Source: Eggerthellaceae bacterium (lineage in GTDB: Bacteria > Actinomycetota > Coriobacteriia > Coriobacteriales > Eggerthellaceae). From it: a stretch of 64,000 nucleotides of DNA. Location of the stretch: NCBI GenBank assembly GCA_009782605.1, contig WRIR01000001.1, forward strand, positions 1 to 64,000, given 5' to 3'. Positions 34,777-43,143 of this stretch are shown in pieces; within the stretch, counting starts at the first letter, position 1; each line of letters starts with the position of its first letter. The notes below the pieces were generated by a model. It saw only the letters and a list, made by a program, of their open reading frames with translations. It did not search any database and had not been told where the DNA came from. Both the position numbers and the translations under genes were made by a program.

Positions 34777-35053
34777 CGCTGATTACATCCTGAATGGATT
34801 GATAGTGTTTTTGGGAGAAGAGCCTATCGAAATCGTCCTCGTACCCAAGCGCGAAGGACAGCTTAATGAGCGAATTGAGGGAAATGTTGCCGCTTGCTTC
34901 AAATCGTTTCAGGGAAGCAAGGCTTACATCTGCTTTGTTTGCAAGTTCTTGTTGGGATAGTTTTTTTTCCTTGCGCCGCAAACGGAAACGCTCACGCAAG
35001 GCGTTGCGTGTTTCAAAAGGTGTTTGCTGCTGTAAAAGAGAGTCAAAATTCAT
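34763..35053 (-). CDS. hipB: HipB-like antitoxin (XRE HTH)
   Basis: The 96-residue protein has an XRE-type HTH: RNALRERFRLRRKEKKLSQQELANKADVSLASLKRFEASGNISLNSLIKL. It precedes and overlaps hipA, as antitoxins of this class do, and would bind both HipA and its own operator. The AT-rich region upstream contains a promoter and inverted repeats. The last residues (SIQDVISDAAH) may insert in HipA. Confidence 0.9.
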   Translation of the reverse strand: MNFDSLLQQQTPFETRNALRERFRLRRKEKKLSQQELANKADVSLASLKRFEASGNISLNSLIKLSFALGYEDDFDRLFSQKHYQSIQDVISDAAH

Positions 35054-35060
35054 AGCTTAT

Positions 35061-35093
35061 ATAATAGCTAAAACAGTATTATTTTGCAATACT
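35061..35093 (-). promoter_or_regulatory. hipBA promoter with AGTATT/AATACT operator
   Basis: On the minus strand TTGCAA and TATTAT are spaced by 17 bases just upstream of the hipB start. The inverted repeat AGTATT...AATACT (35075-35093) overlaps the -35 box, and TAGC/GCTA repeats flank it. This arrangement fits autorepression by HipB. Confidence 0.65.
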
Positions 35094-35260
35094 AGCCTAT
35101 ATATGAGCTATAGAAGGAGGCGTTCCCCTGCGGCCTGTGGGCGGCCTGTGGGGGCCGCCCGTGTTGTTTTGCGTTTGTCCTGCGGCTGTCCCTTGGGGCC
35201 GCCCGTGTTGTCTTGCGTTTTCCCTCGCATCCATCGCGGGAATCCCCTCCCCTTTCCTGT

Positions 35261-35291
35261 GCGACACAAAAAGGAACGTCCCTATTGTGCT
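35261..35291. repeat. Half class B palindrome giving the MFS gene its stop codon
   Basis: Loop plus right arm (CACAAAAAGGAACGTCCCTA then TTGTGCT) are present; the left arm is missing. As at hipA, the arm encodes RAQ followed by TAG, here ending the MFS gene. This is a partial insertion or the leftover of a deletion. Confidence 0.82.
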
Positions 35292-36526
35292 CTCTTGTCA
35301 TAGGTCTTGACGAGGCACATGAGGATGCCGCCGAGGACTGCGGCGGCGGCCAGGGGGATGGTGGCCTCCTGCCAGCCGTAGTTCTCTATCATCCAGCCGG
35401 TGAGCGGGGGGCCGAGCAGGGTGCCGATGTTGAGCCCGACGTTCAGCACGCCCAGCGCCGTCCCTGCGTGCTCGGGGCTCTTCGCCGTCGACGGGCAGAC
35501 CGTCCAGTACACCGTCGGGATGGAGCCTTCCAAGAAGGGGTACACGATGATGAAGGGGATCAGCAGGCCGATGGCGTCCATGCGGAAGCAGAAGAACAGG
35601 ATGACCGCATACAGGAAGAAGCCGACCGCCCCCACGTACTTCCGCTTGTGGAGCTTCGTGCGGTTGAGCACCCAGCCAATGAGGATGACTATCGGTATCT
35701 CAATCGCATACATCAGGCTGACCCACAGGTTGCCCTCGTACTGGGCAAGCTCGATGTCGCCTGTCGTGGCGAGGAAGAAGGTCTCACCCCAGTAGACCGC
35801 GATATAGGTCGCGAAGCCGAAGCAGCAGAAGGTGAAGATGACCCCCACCGCCGACAGCAGCCACGACGAGGGCGACTTGAAGCCCTCCGCAAACGAGTAT
35901 TTCTCCTTGTCTTCGGCCTCGGCGAAGTTCGCAAGGCCGACGCCCGGGGCATCGACCTTCCACATGTAGAGGATGAGGACGAGCACGCTGAATCCGAGGG
36001 TGAACCACCACACGCCCTGCCACCCGAAGGCCGTGGTGATGCCTCCCGCGATGAGGAAGAGGATCGTCTGGGAGGCCATCATCCACGAGCCCCACAGCCC
36101 CATGGGAAGCCCGCGCTTCTCGGGCGGGAACCACATCGCGATGACCGCCGGGCCCACGACGGCGATGATGCCGACACCGATGCCCTCGATGACGCGGCTG
36201 GCCATCAGCAGCGCAAGGTTGTCCGAGAACACCCCGATCAAAGAGCCGACCGCGGCGCAGGCCAGCGATATGACGCCGATGTTCTTCGGCCCCAGCTTGT
36301 GCAGGAGCCACGATGCCGGAATGGCCGTGACCATGCCCATGATGGTGAAGATCGACGTCAGCCAGCCGGCCTCGGTATAGCCGATGTCGAAGTAGGCCAT
36401 GATGGCCTGCATGACCGGCGGCACCTTGTTCTGCACGTTGGCCAAGGCAAGGCCGCCCAGGAAGGCGATTATCACAACGATCCAAGCAGCGAGCACGTTT
36501 TTTTGCTTCTTTGTCAATTCAAACAC
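35282..36526 (-). CDS. MFS transporter
   Basis: The 414-residue protein has twelve likely membrane helices. It shows the MFS loop-2 type motif (HKLGPKNIG) and the R in ASRVIEGIGVGII. It begins at GTG 36526 after AGAGTAGGT. It is the distal gene of the minus-strand molybdoenzyme operon, about 200 GC-rich bases after the second zinc-ribbon gene, and may import the enzyme's substrate. Its last three residues and stop come from a palindrome. Confidence 0.88.
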   Translation of the reverse strand: MFELTKKQKNVLAAWIVVIIAFLGGLALANVQNKVPPVMQAIMAYFDIGYTEAGWLTSIFTIMGMVTAIPASWLLHKLGPKNIGVISLACAAVGSLIGVFSDNLALLMASRVIEGIGVGIIAVVGPAVIAMWFPPEKRGLPMGLWGSWMMASQTILFLIAGGITTAFGWQGVWWFTLGFSVLVLILYMWKVDAPGVGLANFAEAEDKEKYSFAEGFKSPSSWLLSAVGVIFTFCCFGFATYIAVYWGETFFLATTGDIELAQYEGNLWVSLMYAIEIPIVILIGWVLNRTKLHKRKYVGAVGFFLYAVILFFCFRMDAIGLLIPFIIVYPFLEGSIPTVYWTVCPSTAKSPEHAGTALGVLNVGLNIGTLLGPPLTGWMIENYGWQEATIPLAAAAVLGGILMCLVKTYDKRAQ

Positions 36527-36726
36527 CTACTCTCATTTTATCTCAGGATACGAAACGAACACGGATGCGGCGCGGCCGGTCGGCGGCGCGGCCGGTTGCG
36601 GACGGCGCCAATCGCGGTTGCAGCTGCGGGCGCGCCGGATCCCGGCTGCGCTGGCTGGGCCCCGGTCACGATCAGCGCCGGTTGCGCTCGGCTGCGGCTG
36701 CGGCTGCGGGCACGGGCGCAGTTGCG

Positions 36727-37080
36727 CTAGTCTCCGGGCGCAGTTGCCGGCGCGGGCGCAGACCCACATGCCTTGCACTCCTTGCGCGTCTTCAACACGT
36801 AGGCGCCGCACCGGGGGCATACCCAGGTCCTCCCCGCCTCCACACAGCCTGTGCAGAGCGGCTTTGCCAGGGGGTCGCACTGGAAGCACGGCCTGCGCGT
36901 TGCCGCAAAGCCCTGCCTCTGCGCGGCGGGAGCCTGAGGTACGGGGGTGTTGCACCTCAGACAAACCGCGCGGTCGGCAGGGTTGAAGCGGCCGCAGGAA
37001 GGGCATTCGACCGGCAGGAGGAAGCCTGGCTTGCGATGGCACCGCTGACAGGTCGGGTTACAGGTGCGGCAGCTCGGCAT
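36727..37080 (-). CDS. Zinc-ribbon protein, eight CxxC pairs
   Basis: In 117 residues there are repeated CxxC pairs: CRTC, CQRC, CPSC, CLRC, CFQC, CTGC, CPRC and CKAC, as in double zinc-ribbon or rubredoxin-like proteins. It has no catalytic domain. It lies 78 bases after another zinc-ribbon gene and the molybdoenzyme subunits, so it may help assemble or deliver metal or electrons, but that is a guess. Upstream and downstream spacers are low-complexity GCGGCTGCG runs. Confidence 0.7.
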   Translation of the reverse strand: MPSCRTCNPTCQRCHRKPGFLLPVECPSCGRFNPADRAVCLRCNTPVPQAPAAQRQGFAATRRPCFQCDPLAKPLCTGCVEAGRTWVCPRCGAYVLKTRKECKACGSAPAPATAPGD

Positions 37081-37158
37081 GACGGGCTTCCCTCGGCCTT
37101 TCTCCGAGGGCCTTCCCGGTGGCCGGGGCGGCGCGCGGCGTCAGCGGTGTCGTGGAGC

Positions 37159-37476
37159 TCATGGCGCGGCAGGCGTGCCGGGGGCCTTCGGGGCAGCCGG
37201 CGCGGCGGGCGATGCACCCGCAGCAGCCGGCGCTGTACCCGGGGCCTTCGGGGCTGCGGGCGGCGCAACCGGCGGGGCAACCGCCCCGCCTGCGGCACCC
37301 GGGGCCTTCGGCGCGCCGACTGCCGGGGCGCCGCCGGCAGCCTGCGCGTTGGCCGCCTCTATCGAGGCCGCCATGTCGGCGCCACACTTCTGGCAGACGT
37401 CGTTGTCGGGCTTGTTGAAGGCGCCGCAGTCGAGGCATTTCACCACCATCGCGGTTCCTGCTGGTCTAAAACACAT
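37159..37476 (-). CDS. Zinc-ribbon protein with Ala/Pro-rich tail
   Basis: A 105-residue protein that begins MCFRPAGTAMVVKCLDCGAF and has one zinc ribbon (CLDC...CQKC). The rest is an AAGGAPAVGAPKAPGAAGG-type Ala/Pro/Gly repeat. AAGGAGAATCCCC precedes ATG 37476. It follows the Fe-S subunit gene by 52 bases on the same strand. The role is unknown. The tail is another example of the window's in-gene repeat expansions. Confidence 0.65.
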   Translation of the reverse strand: MCFRPAGTAMVVKCLDCGAFNKPDNDVCQKCGADMAASIEAANAQAAGGAPAVGAPKAPGAAGGAVAPPVAPPAAPKAPGTAPAAAGASPAAPAAPKAPGTPAAP

Positions 37477-37528
37477 GGGGATTCTCCTTACTGTCTGTCC
37501 TTGCTTTCTTCCTGGCACGACACGGCGC

Positions 37529-37867
37529 CTAGCACGGCACGAACAACGAGCTCTTCGGCTTGCCCGCTGCCACTTTCGCAAGCTCCTCGACCGTTCCGAA
37601 GGACATGCATGCCGCCTGGCAGTGATGGACGCAGGTCGGGAGCTTCCCCATGGCGACACGGTCCTCGCACAGGTTGCACAGCGAGGTGGGCACGGGCAGG
37701 TAGGTGTACTCCCACCTGCCGCTGGGGAGCTGGCGCGGGCCGTCGGCGAAGAGCTTGATGCCGTATTGGCCTTCGGCCAGGCCGAGCTCGACCTTGCAGG
37801 CTATCTCGCAGGAATGGCACCCGGTGCACCAGTTGTAGTCGACAAGAAGTCCGTATTTACTTGACAT
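37529..37867 (-). CDS. Small Fe-S subunit of molybdoenzyme (DmsB/transhydroxylase-like)
   Basis: The 112-residue ferredoxin-like protein has CTGCHSCEIAC near the N-terminus and CNLCEDRVAMGKLPTCVHHC in the middle, enough cysteines for two [4Fe-4S] clusters. It is much shorter than DmsB-type subunits (about 200 residues). ATG 37867 lies inside the end of the catalytic gene (11-base overlap), with AAAGGAGG upstream. It should pass electrons to the catalytic subunit. Confidence 0.88.
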   Translation of the reverse strand: MSSKYGLLVDYNWCTGCHSCEIACKVELGLAEGQYGIKLFADGPRQLPSGRWEYTYLPVPTSLCNLCEDRVAMGKLPTCVHHCQAACMSFGTVEELAKVAAGKPKSSLFVPC

Positions 37868-40205
37868 TTTGGAAGCCTCCTTTGCGGGTGACGATCTCAG
37901 AAGGCGAGCAGTCGTTCTCCTTGGTCACCAGATAGACTTTGCAGATTTGGTTGGCGTAGGGAGCGCCGTAGAGCGTGGGGCCCGTGACGCCCTGGACGGT
38001 CAGGTTGTTGATGTTCGAGTCGAACACGCCGAAGATATCGGGCTCGGCGCCCTCGCGCTCGGGGAACCACCAGCCATGCTCGGACCTGACGACCTTCGGA
38101 TGGAGCGTCGGGTTGAAGCGGATGCGTTGCTTGCACTTGCCGCGCATGTTCTCGACCCAGGCCCAGTCGCCCTCGACGATGCCAAGGGCTGCCGCCGTGT
38201 CGGGATGCATGTCGGTCAGGGGGTCGGGGTGCGACTCGCGCAGGCGGGGGACCTGGCGTTCCTCGCTGTGGAAGTATTCCCACGTCCGGGCACCCGTCGT
38301 CAGGACCAAGGGGTATTCCTCGGACAGCTCCGGCGTGGAAACAGGGCTCTCTGGCGGCTCCTCGTAGTAGGGCAGCGGGTCGAAGCCCCATGCCTCGAAG
38401 AGCGTGAGATAGAGCTCGCACTTGCCGGAGTTCGTGTTGAAGCCGGGCTGCCCGTCGTCGCGCAGCAGGCCCTTCTCGTACTTGCGGTAGGCCCAGTCCT
38501 CCGGCCAGTCGATGACTTTCTCCACCAGTTCGGGGAAGGTCTGGTCGGTCTTTGCCGGCCAACCCGCATGGAAGCGGTTGCCGCTTTGGACCCACCAGGT
38601 CATCAGTTCGACGTCGTCTTTCCAGGGGAAGAGCCGCGGGTTCAGGCGCTTGCCGATGTCGAGGATTATCTGCTCGTCGGACTTCGCCTCGTGGTATTCA
38701 CTGACCTTGACGATGGAGCGCAGCGGCCACCACCACACGCGCCCGCTGTTGCGCTCGCAGCTCATGGCGCAGGGCAGCACGAGGTCGGCGCACGCGATTG
38801 CCGTGGGCGTCATGAAGGCGTCCACCACCACGTTGAAGGGCACGCTGCGCATGGCGTTGTAGACGCGCGGCGCGTCGGCGGCCATGTTCGCTATCGGGTT
38901 GGTCGACTGGATGAAGAGCATCTTGATCGGGTAGGGCTTGCCGGTCTCTATCGCCTGCAAGACGGTGTCGCCGTTGGCGGTCGGATCGAAGCCGAGCGCG
39001 TGCAAAGGCGAGGTCTCCACGCCCAGCATCTTCTGCAGCATCTCGTCGGGGACGTTCCACAGGCCGCAGCCGTAGGAGTCGGATATGTCGTAGGCGCAGC
39101 GCGGGATCATGCAGCCGCCGGGCACGTCGAGGTCGCCGCAGATGGCCCCCAAGGAGAGCAGCGCATGGGCCAACGGGATGCCGCAGACCGTCTGGTCGAC
39201 CTTGAGCCCCCACTGGATGGAGGCCGGCATGGCCTTGGCGAAGGCGCGGGCGGCGGCGCGGATGTCCTCTGCGTCTATCCAGGCTATCTCGGCGGCCCGT
39301 TCCGGCGTGTACTCCTGCACACGCTCCTTGAGCTCGTCGAAGCCGTAGCACCAGTTCTCAACGAAGTCATGGTCGTAGAGGTCCTCGTTGATGATGACGT
39401 TGAGCATCGCGATGATGACTGCGGCGTCGGTGCCGGGGCGCACGCGCAGCCAGTGGTCGGCCTTCGAGGCGAGCCAGGTGCAGGAGGGGTCGATGACTAT
39501 CAGCTTGGTGCCCTCCTTCATCAAATCGACGACCCAGTGGCCGAAGAATCCGTCGCCGTTGCTGATAAGCGGGTTGTTGCCGACTATCAGCATGTATTCG
39601 GGAAGCACGTACTCGGGGTCCTGGTAGCGGCGCTCAAGGTGCTGGGAACAGTCCGCCACCATGAAGTCGCCCATGAAGCAGTGGCCGATGGTGGTACGCG
39701 GCAGGTAGCAGGCGTCGCCCGACAGGAAGCCCAGCACGAAGTTCGGGCTGCCGAAGGCCGAGTAGCTGAGGTAGGGGGTCTGCCAGCAGATGTTGCGGCC
39801 GGTCCCCTGCATCGACACGATGCATTCCGGGCCGAACTCCTCCTGAATCTGGCGGACGTTCTTCTCGATCTCGTCGTAGGCCTCGTCCCACGTGATGCGC
39901 TCCCAGTCGTTACCGCCGCGCTCGCCGACGCGCCGCAGGGGGTACTTCAGGCGCTCGGGGTGGTTCACTATCTCGACCATGTCGATGCAGCGCATGCACA
40001 GGCGTCCCTGGTTGTAGGGACTTAAAGGGTCGCCCTCGATCTTCTCGACCTTGCCGTCCTTCGTGTAGTACAGCACCGAGCAGCCGTTGTGGCAACCGGG
40101 CGCCGTCCATTGGTTCGTGCGCGTTACGGTGTACTCGCCTTCCTGCCACTGCCAGTCCGTCTTGTACACACTTTTGTTCACGCCTTCTAGTTCGTCTCTC
40201 ATCAT
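37857..40205 (-). CDS. Molybdopterin oxidoreductase catalytic subunit (transhydroxylase/dehydroxylase-like)
   Basis: The 782-residue enzyme has APGCHNGCSVLYYTKDGKVEKIEGDP followed by NQGRLCMRCIDMVEIVNHPERL, which is the style of transhydroxylases, acetylene-hydratase relatives and gut catechol dehydroxylases. MopB domains follow: WERITWDEAYDEIEKNV, LIVIDPSCTWLASKADHWLRVRPGTDAAV and a C-terminal cap. No Tat signal, so probably cytoplasmic. I use ATG 40205; the track's TTG 40217 touches the AAGGAGG. It is in an operon with Fe-S, zinc-ribbon and MFS genes behind a sigma-54 promoter. The substrate is unproven. Confidence 0.88.
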   Translation of the reverse strand: MMRDELEGVNKSVYKTDWQWQEGEYTVTRTNQWTAPGCHNGCSVLYYTKDGKVEKIEGDPLSPYNQGRLCMRCIDMVEIVNHPERLKYPLRRVGERGGNDWERITWDEAYDEIEKNVRQIQEEFGPECIVSMQGTGRNICWQTPYLSYSAFGSPNFVLGFLSGDACYLPRTTIGHCFMGDFMVADCSQHLERRYQDPEYVLPEYMLIVGNNPLISNGDGFFGHWVVDLMKEGTKLIVIDPSCTWLASKADHWLRVRPGTDAAVIIAMLNVIINEDLYDHDFVENWCYGFDELKERVQEYTPERAAEIAWIDAEDIRAAARAFAKAMPASIQWGLKVDQTVCGIPLAHALLSLGAICGDLDVPGGCMIPRCAYDISDSYGCGLWNVPDEMLQKMLGVETSPLHALGFDPTANGDTVLQAIETGKPYPIKMLFIQSTNPIANMAADAPRVYNAMRSVPFNVVVDAFMTPTAIACADLVLPCAMSCERNSGRVWWWPLRSIVKVSEYHEAKSDEQIILDIGKRLNPRLFPWKDDVELMTWWVQSGNRFHAGWPAKTDQTFPELVEKVIDWPEDWAYRKYEKGLLRDDGQPGFNTNSGKCELYLTLFEAWGFDPLPYYEEPPESPVSTPELSEEYPLVLTTGARTWEYFHSEERQVPRLRESHPDPLTDMHPDTAAALGIVEGDWAWVENMRGKCKQRIRFNPTLHPKVVRSEHGWWFPEREGAEPDIFGVFDSNINNLTVQGVTGPTLYGAPYANQICKVYLVTKENDCSPSEIVTRKGGFQNVK

Positions 40206-40250
40206 AGCTAGGTTCAACCTCCTTATCAGGTTCTCACTCGCGAAACCGGC

Positions 40251-40427
40251 TCACACTTCCCCGTCTTTCAAGAAGGTTCTGGGTTTCGTCCAATCGCGGC
40301 CTTCGGTGTCGAGCACCTGCTCGCCGAACGCCTTCTCGTTCTTCTCCGGGTCGAGCATGTGCTCGGCCTTCCGCTTCTTCTGGGTCTCGGCATCCTTGCC
40401 GGGATTGACCTTCTTCTCGTCGCTCAT
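40251..40427 (-). CDS. Small charged protein preceding the molybdoenzyme
   Basis: A 58-residue polar protein, MSDEKKVNPGKDAETQKKRK..., that I do not recognise. GGAAGGAGGAAGCG gives a very strong ribosome binding site for ATG 40427, which the longer track start ignores. It is the first gene after the sigma-54 promoter and 45 bases before the catalytic gene. It has no cysteines or hydrophobic segment. It could be a small regulatory or assembly partner. Confidence 0.65.
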   Translation of the reverse strand: MSDEKKVNPGKDAETQKKRKAEHMLDPEKNEKAFGEQVLDTEGRDWTKPRTFLKDGEV

Positions 40428-40509
40428 CGCTTCCTCCTTCCTTTTATCGAGCTGCCAGCCACATGCGGCGCGGCCTCCTTGGGGCACATGCCGCCTCTAT
40501 TTATAGAGA

Positions 40510-40525
40510 TGCAAGAAGCGTGCCA
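40510..40525 (-). promoter_or_regulatory. Sigma-54 (-24/-12) promoter
   Basis: On the minus strand the sequence reads TTGGCACGCTTCTTGCATC, an exact match to TGGCAC-N5-TTGC with GG and GC in the right spacing. It lies about 85 bases upstream of the small ORF and 300 bases upstream of the molybdoenzyme ATG. rpoN and an activator gene are in the same window. I found no other match to this consensus in the window. Confidence 0.8.
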
Positions 40526-40630
40526 ACCACAGTTCCTCCACATACACGGGGGGAAGGGGTGGAAAGAGGGCTGTTGGGGGCAGTTCGGGGACGGTCGGGG
40601 GGATGGGGAGGGTCGTTTTGAGAGGGCGCT

Positions 40631-40645
40631 GTCTCAAAATGAGAC
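40631..40645 (-). promoter_or_regulatory. Candidate upstream activator site (GTCTCAAAATGAGAC)
   Basis: A perfect 6-bp inverted repeat with three-base spacer, with another TTTTGAGA half-site about 20 bases away, sits about 105-120 bases upstream of the sigma-54 promoter. That is the usual distance for enhancer-binding proteins. The cognate activator is inferred to be the 25.7-kb gene or a related one. Confidence 0.5.
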
Positions 40646-40811
40646 GGAGGCGTGCGGGAAGGCGCACGGGGCGAAGGCGGAAGGGGCCGCAGGGGGCGTC
40701 CCTTCCTGTCCTGCGGCTTCGGCGGGCGGGCGCGCCTAGGGGCGCGGGCGGCTCTCACGGGCTCAGCGTCCGGTGCCCTGGGCTCAGTGAGCCGGGGCTC
40801 GGGGCTCGGGC

Positions 40812-41354
40812 TCAGTGGGCCAGGGCCTTGCCTTTCGCGCATATCTCGTGTATCTCGTCGTACTTCGCCTCTATGAGCGGGGACACCTCTGCGGTGCGCT
40901 TCCCCACCAGGAGCTTGAAGAGGCTGTAGGGAACCGCCCAGCCGATGAGGCCGGGAATGCCAAGGAGGGCGCACAGGAGCACCAGCGGCGGCTCGTTCGT
41001 CACGGCGAAGACGGAGCCTGCCAAGAACGCGGTGCCGCCCAGGCCGATGGCGAGCGAGACGGCGGTCGCCCTCTGCGTCTTCGAGTGCTCAAGGGCTGCG
41101 ATCTCGTCCATGCAGGCCTCGAAGTGCTGCTGCAGCCGGGTCAGTTCCGCCTTGTTGAGGATCTTCCGGTCGCGTTTCAGCTTCAAGACAACTGTGCCGC
41201 CAAGCGGCCGTTCCTGCACCGCGCCGTCCGGCATCCAGCCGAAGTTCTCGTAGGCGTCCAGGTACAAGGACGCCTTGCCGCCCTCGACGGCCGCGGTCTT
41301 GTAGTCGTACCCGATATAGTCCTTGCCGCCTCGTGTTATCTCGTGTGGGCTCAT
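40812..41354 (-). CDS. Hypothetical membrane protein of the two-component operon
   Basis: Not recognised by family. The 180 residues comprise an N-terminal soluble part (ITRGGKDYIGYDYKTAAVEGG...), a helical LTRLQQHFEACMDEIAAL stretch and two hydrophobic helices (SLAIGLGGTAFLAGSVFAVT and LVLLCALLGIPGLIGWAVPYSLF). Its ATG overlaps the kinase stop (ATGA), so the three genes are translated together. It could sense or transmit a membrane signal. Confidence 0.75.
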   Translation of the reverse strand: MSPHEITRGGKDYIGYDYKTAAVEGGKASLYLDAYENFGWMPDGAVQERPLGGTVVLKLKRDRKILNKAELTRLQQHFEACMDEIAALEHSKTQRATAVSLAIGLGGTAFLAGSVFAVTNEPPLVLLCALLGIPGLIGWAVPYSLFKLLVGKRTAEVSPLIEAKYDEIHEICAKGKALAH

Positions 41355-42475
41355 GCCTTGCCGCTCCCCTCGGTATCGTCGGTCTCGTCGTATTCGATGG
41401 GCAGGCGGACGGTGAACTCGGAGCCCTGCCCGACGGTGCTTTTCGTGGTTATCGTGCCGCCGGACAGCTGGAGCACCCGCAGTACCAGCGCGAGGCCCAG
41501 CCCGTTGCCTTCGACGGCATGCGAGGTGTCGCCCTGGTAGAACTTGTCGAAGATGTGCTTGAGGGCCTGCTCGCCCATGCCGCAGCCGGTGTCTGTGACC
41601 GAGACGACGGCCTCGTTCCCGTCTGTCCGCTGCACGAGGCTCACGGTGCCGCCCCGGTCGGTGAACTTTATCGCGTTGGACAGCAGGTTGTTCCAGACGA
41701 GCTCCAGGAGGCTCTCGTCGGCCACAACCGTTGCGCAGTCCTCCAGGTCGGCCTCGAACCCTATCCCCTTTTCCTCCCACATGCCCTCGAACTGCAGGGC
41801 GCACCCGCTCAGCTGGGCGCAAAGGTCGTAGCGCTTCGGGGTCGGCTGTATCTTCTGCTGCTCAAGCCTGCCGAGCTTCAATATGTCCGTGACAAGCCCC
41901 GACAGCTTCTTGGCAGACTGGATGATGGCGGCGGCGTACTCCTTGCGCTGGGCGTCTGCGACCTTGTCCCTTTGCAGCAGCTCGGCATAGTTCTGGACGG
42001 CCGCGAGGGGGGTTTTCAGCTCGTGTGAGACGTTGGAGCAGAAGTCCGTCTTCAGCGTCTCGATGCTGCCGAGCTCCGCGACCATCGTGTTGAAGTCGCC
42101 GATCATCATGTCGAGGTAGTCCGCCTTGTCGGCGGTGTGCAGGGGCCTGACGTAGACGGAGAAGTCGCCGCCCGCGACATCCTTGGTCGCCTGCGCCAGC
42201 CGCTGCATGGGCTGGTCGTAGGTCTTCTTTATCTGCCAGCGGGTGAACAGGGTGAAGGCCGCCGAGACTAACACCCAATAGCCCACGATGACCGCCACGG
42301 AGCGCGCGGAGACGGCCGCGTAGTCGATGTGGGCGCCCAGGATGTAGTTCTGCATCGTTGTCAGGGCGGCCAGCGCGCAGAAGGACAGGACGAAGATGAG
42401 CACGGGGAAGTGCCGCGCCCGTCCCCGGACTTTGGCGGGCCGGCGCCTTGCCTGTTTCCTTGTGCGTTCCCTCAT
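41351..42475 (-). CDS. Sensor histidine kinase
   Basis: The 374-residue kinase has two membrane helices (VLIFVLSFCALAALTTM and SVAVIVGYWVLVSAAFTLF) with a short external loop, then a HAMP-like linker, the HisKA box FCSNVSHELKTPLAAVQNYAELL with the phosphorylated His, and the ATPase motifs NNLLSNAIKF, DTGCGMGEQ and GNGLGLALV. It overlaps the regulator and the membrane protein by ATGA. The signal is unknown. Confidence 0.93.
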   Translation of the reverse strand: MRERTRKQARRRPAKVRGRARHFPVLIFVLSFCALAALTTMQNYILGAHIDYAAVSARSVAVIVGYWVLVSAAFTLFTRWQIKKTYDQPMQRLAQATKDVAGGDFSVYVRPLHTADKADYLDMMIGDFNTMVAELGSIETLKTDFCSNVSHELKTPLAAVQNYAELLQRDKVADAQRKEYAAAIIQSAKKLSGLVTDILKLGRLEQQKIQPTPKRYDLCAQLSGCALQFEGMWEEKGIGFEADLEDCATVVADESLLELVWNNLLSNAIKFTDRGGTVSLVQRTDGNEAVVSVTDTGCGMGEQALKHIFDKFYQGDTSHAVEGNGLGLALVLRVLQLSGGTITTKSTVGQGSEFTVRLPIEYDETDDTEGSGKA

Positions 42476-43143
42476 CCGAGCACCGCCTTGTACCCGAGCC
42501 CGCGCACCGTGACTATCTTGAAGCCCGTGCAGGCCGAGAACTTGTCCCGTATCTTCGTCACATAGACATCGACCGCCCTCAGCGTCGTCTCGGAGTCGAT
42601 CCCCCAGAACTCGTCCATCAGCTGCGAGCGCGAGAAGGTCTTGTTGGGGTAGGACAGGAGCTTGTACATGATATTGAACTCGCGCGTGGTCACGGGGATT
42701 TCCTCGCCGCCCACCACCGCGGTCATGGCGTCGGCGTCCAGCTCAAGGTCGCCGGCCTTTATCTTCCGCTCCGTCTCGATGTTCGCGCGGCGCAGGAGCG
42801 CCCTGACCCGGAGAAGCAGCTCGTCGAGCTCAAGAGGCTTGACCATGTAGTCGTCGATGCCGAGGCGGAAGCCCCGCTGCTTGGAGGGCAGGTCGTCCTT
42901 CGCCGACATGAACAATATGGGGATGTATTTGTTCGTCTGACGCACGGTCTCGGCGAACTCGAAGCCGTCGATCTCCGGCATCATGATGTCCGAGACGATC
43001 AGGTCGTACATGTTGTTGTACATCAGGTCATAGGCGTCCGCTGCCCGCAGACACCCCTTCGCTGCAAAGCCGCTGTCGTTCAGGTAAGTACAGACAAGCT
43101 GGTTCAGCTTAGGGTCGTCCTCCACCACAAGTATGTTAATCAT
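42472..43143 (-). CDS. OmpR/PhoB-type response regulator
   Basis: The 223-residue regulator has an N-terminal receiver (NILVVEDDPKLNQLV, phosphorylated Asp in IVSDIMMPEIDGFEF, LFMSAKDD, KPLELDELLLRVRALLRR) and a C-terminal winged HTH (VTTREFNIMYKLLSYPNKTFSRSQLMDEFWG, then RAVDVYVTKIRDKF and VRGLGYKA). ATG 43143 follows GGAGGGAGCTGCGTTC. It starts the three-gene operon. Targets may include nearby transport or reductase genes. Confidence 0.94.
   Translation of the reverse strand: MINILVVEDDPKLNQLVCTYLNDSGFAAKGCLRAADAYDLMYNNMYDLIVSDIMMPEIDGFEFAETVRQTNKYIPILFMSAKDDLPSKQRGFRLGIDDYMVKPLELDELLLRVRALLRRANIETERKIKAGDLELDADAMTAVVGGEEIPVTTREFNIMYKLLSYPNKTFSRSQLMDEFWGIDSETTLRAVDVYVTKIRDKFSACTGFKIVTVRGLGYKAVLG

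Larger units (their letters stand above)
40428..40811. other. 384-base regulatory region of the sigma-54 operon
   Basis: Same-strand genes lie on both sides, but this gap is far too long for a simple spacer. It holds the -24/-12 promoter (40510-40525), a GTCTCA-aaa-TGAGAC palindrome about 110 bases upstream of it, and GGGCTCGGGG-type low-complexity repeats toward 40811. No gene is seen. Confidence 0.65.

Noticed and set aside
37869-40025. 718-residue plus-strand ORF over the molybdoenzyme
   Set aside because: Reverse-strand shadow with no domain; the minus frame is clearly MopB.
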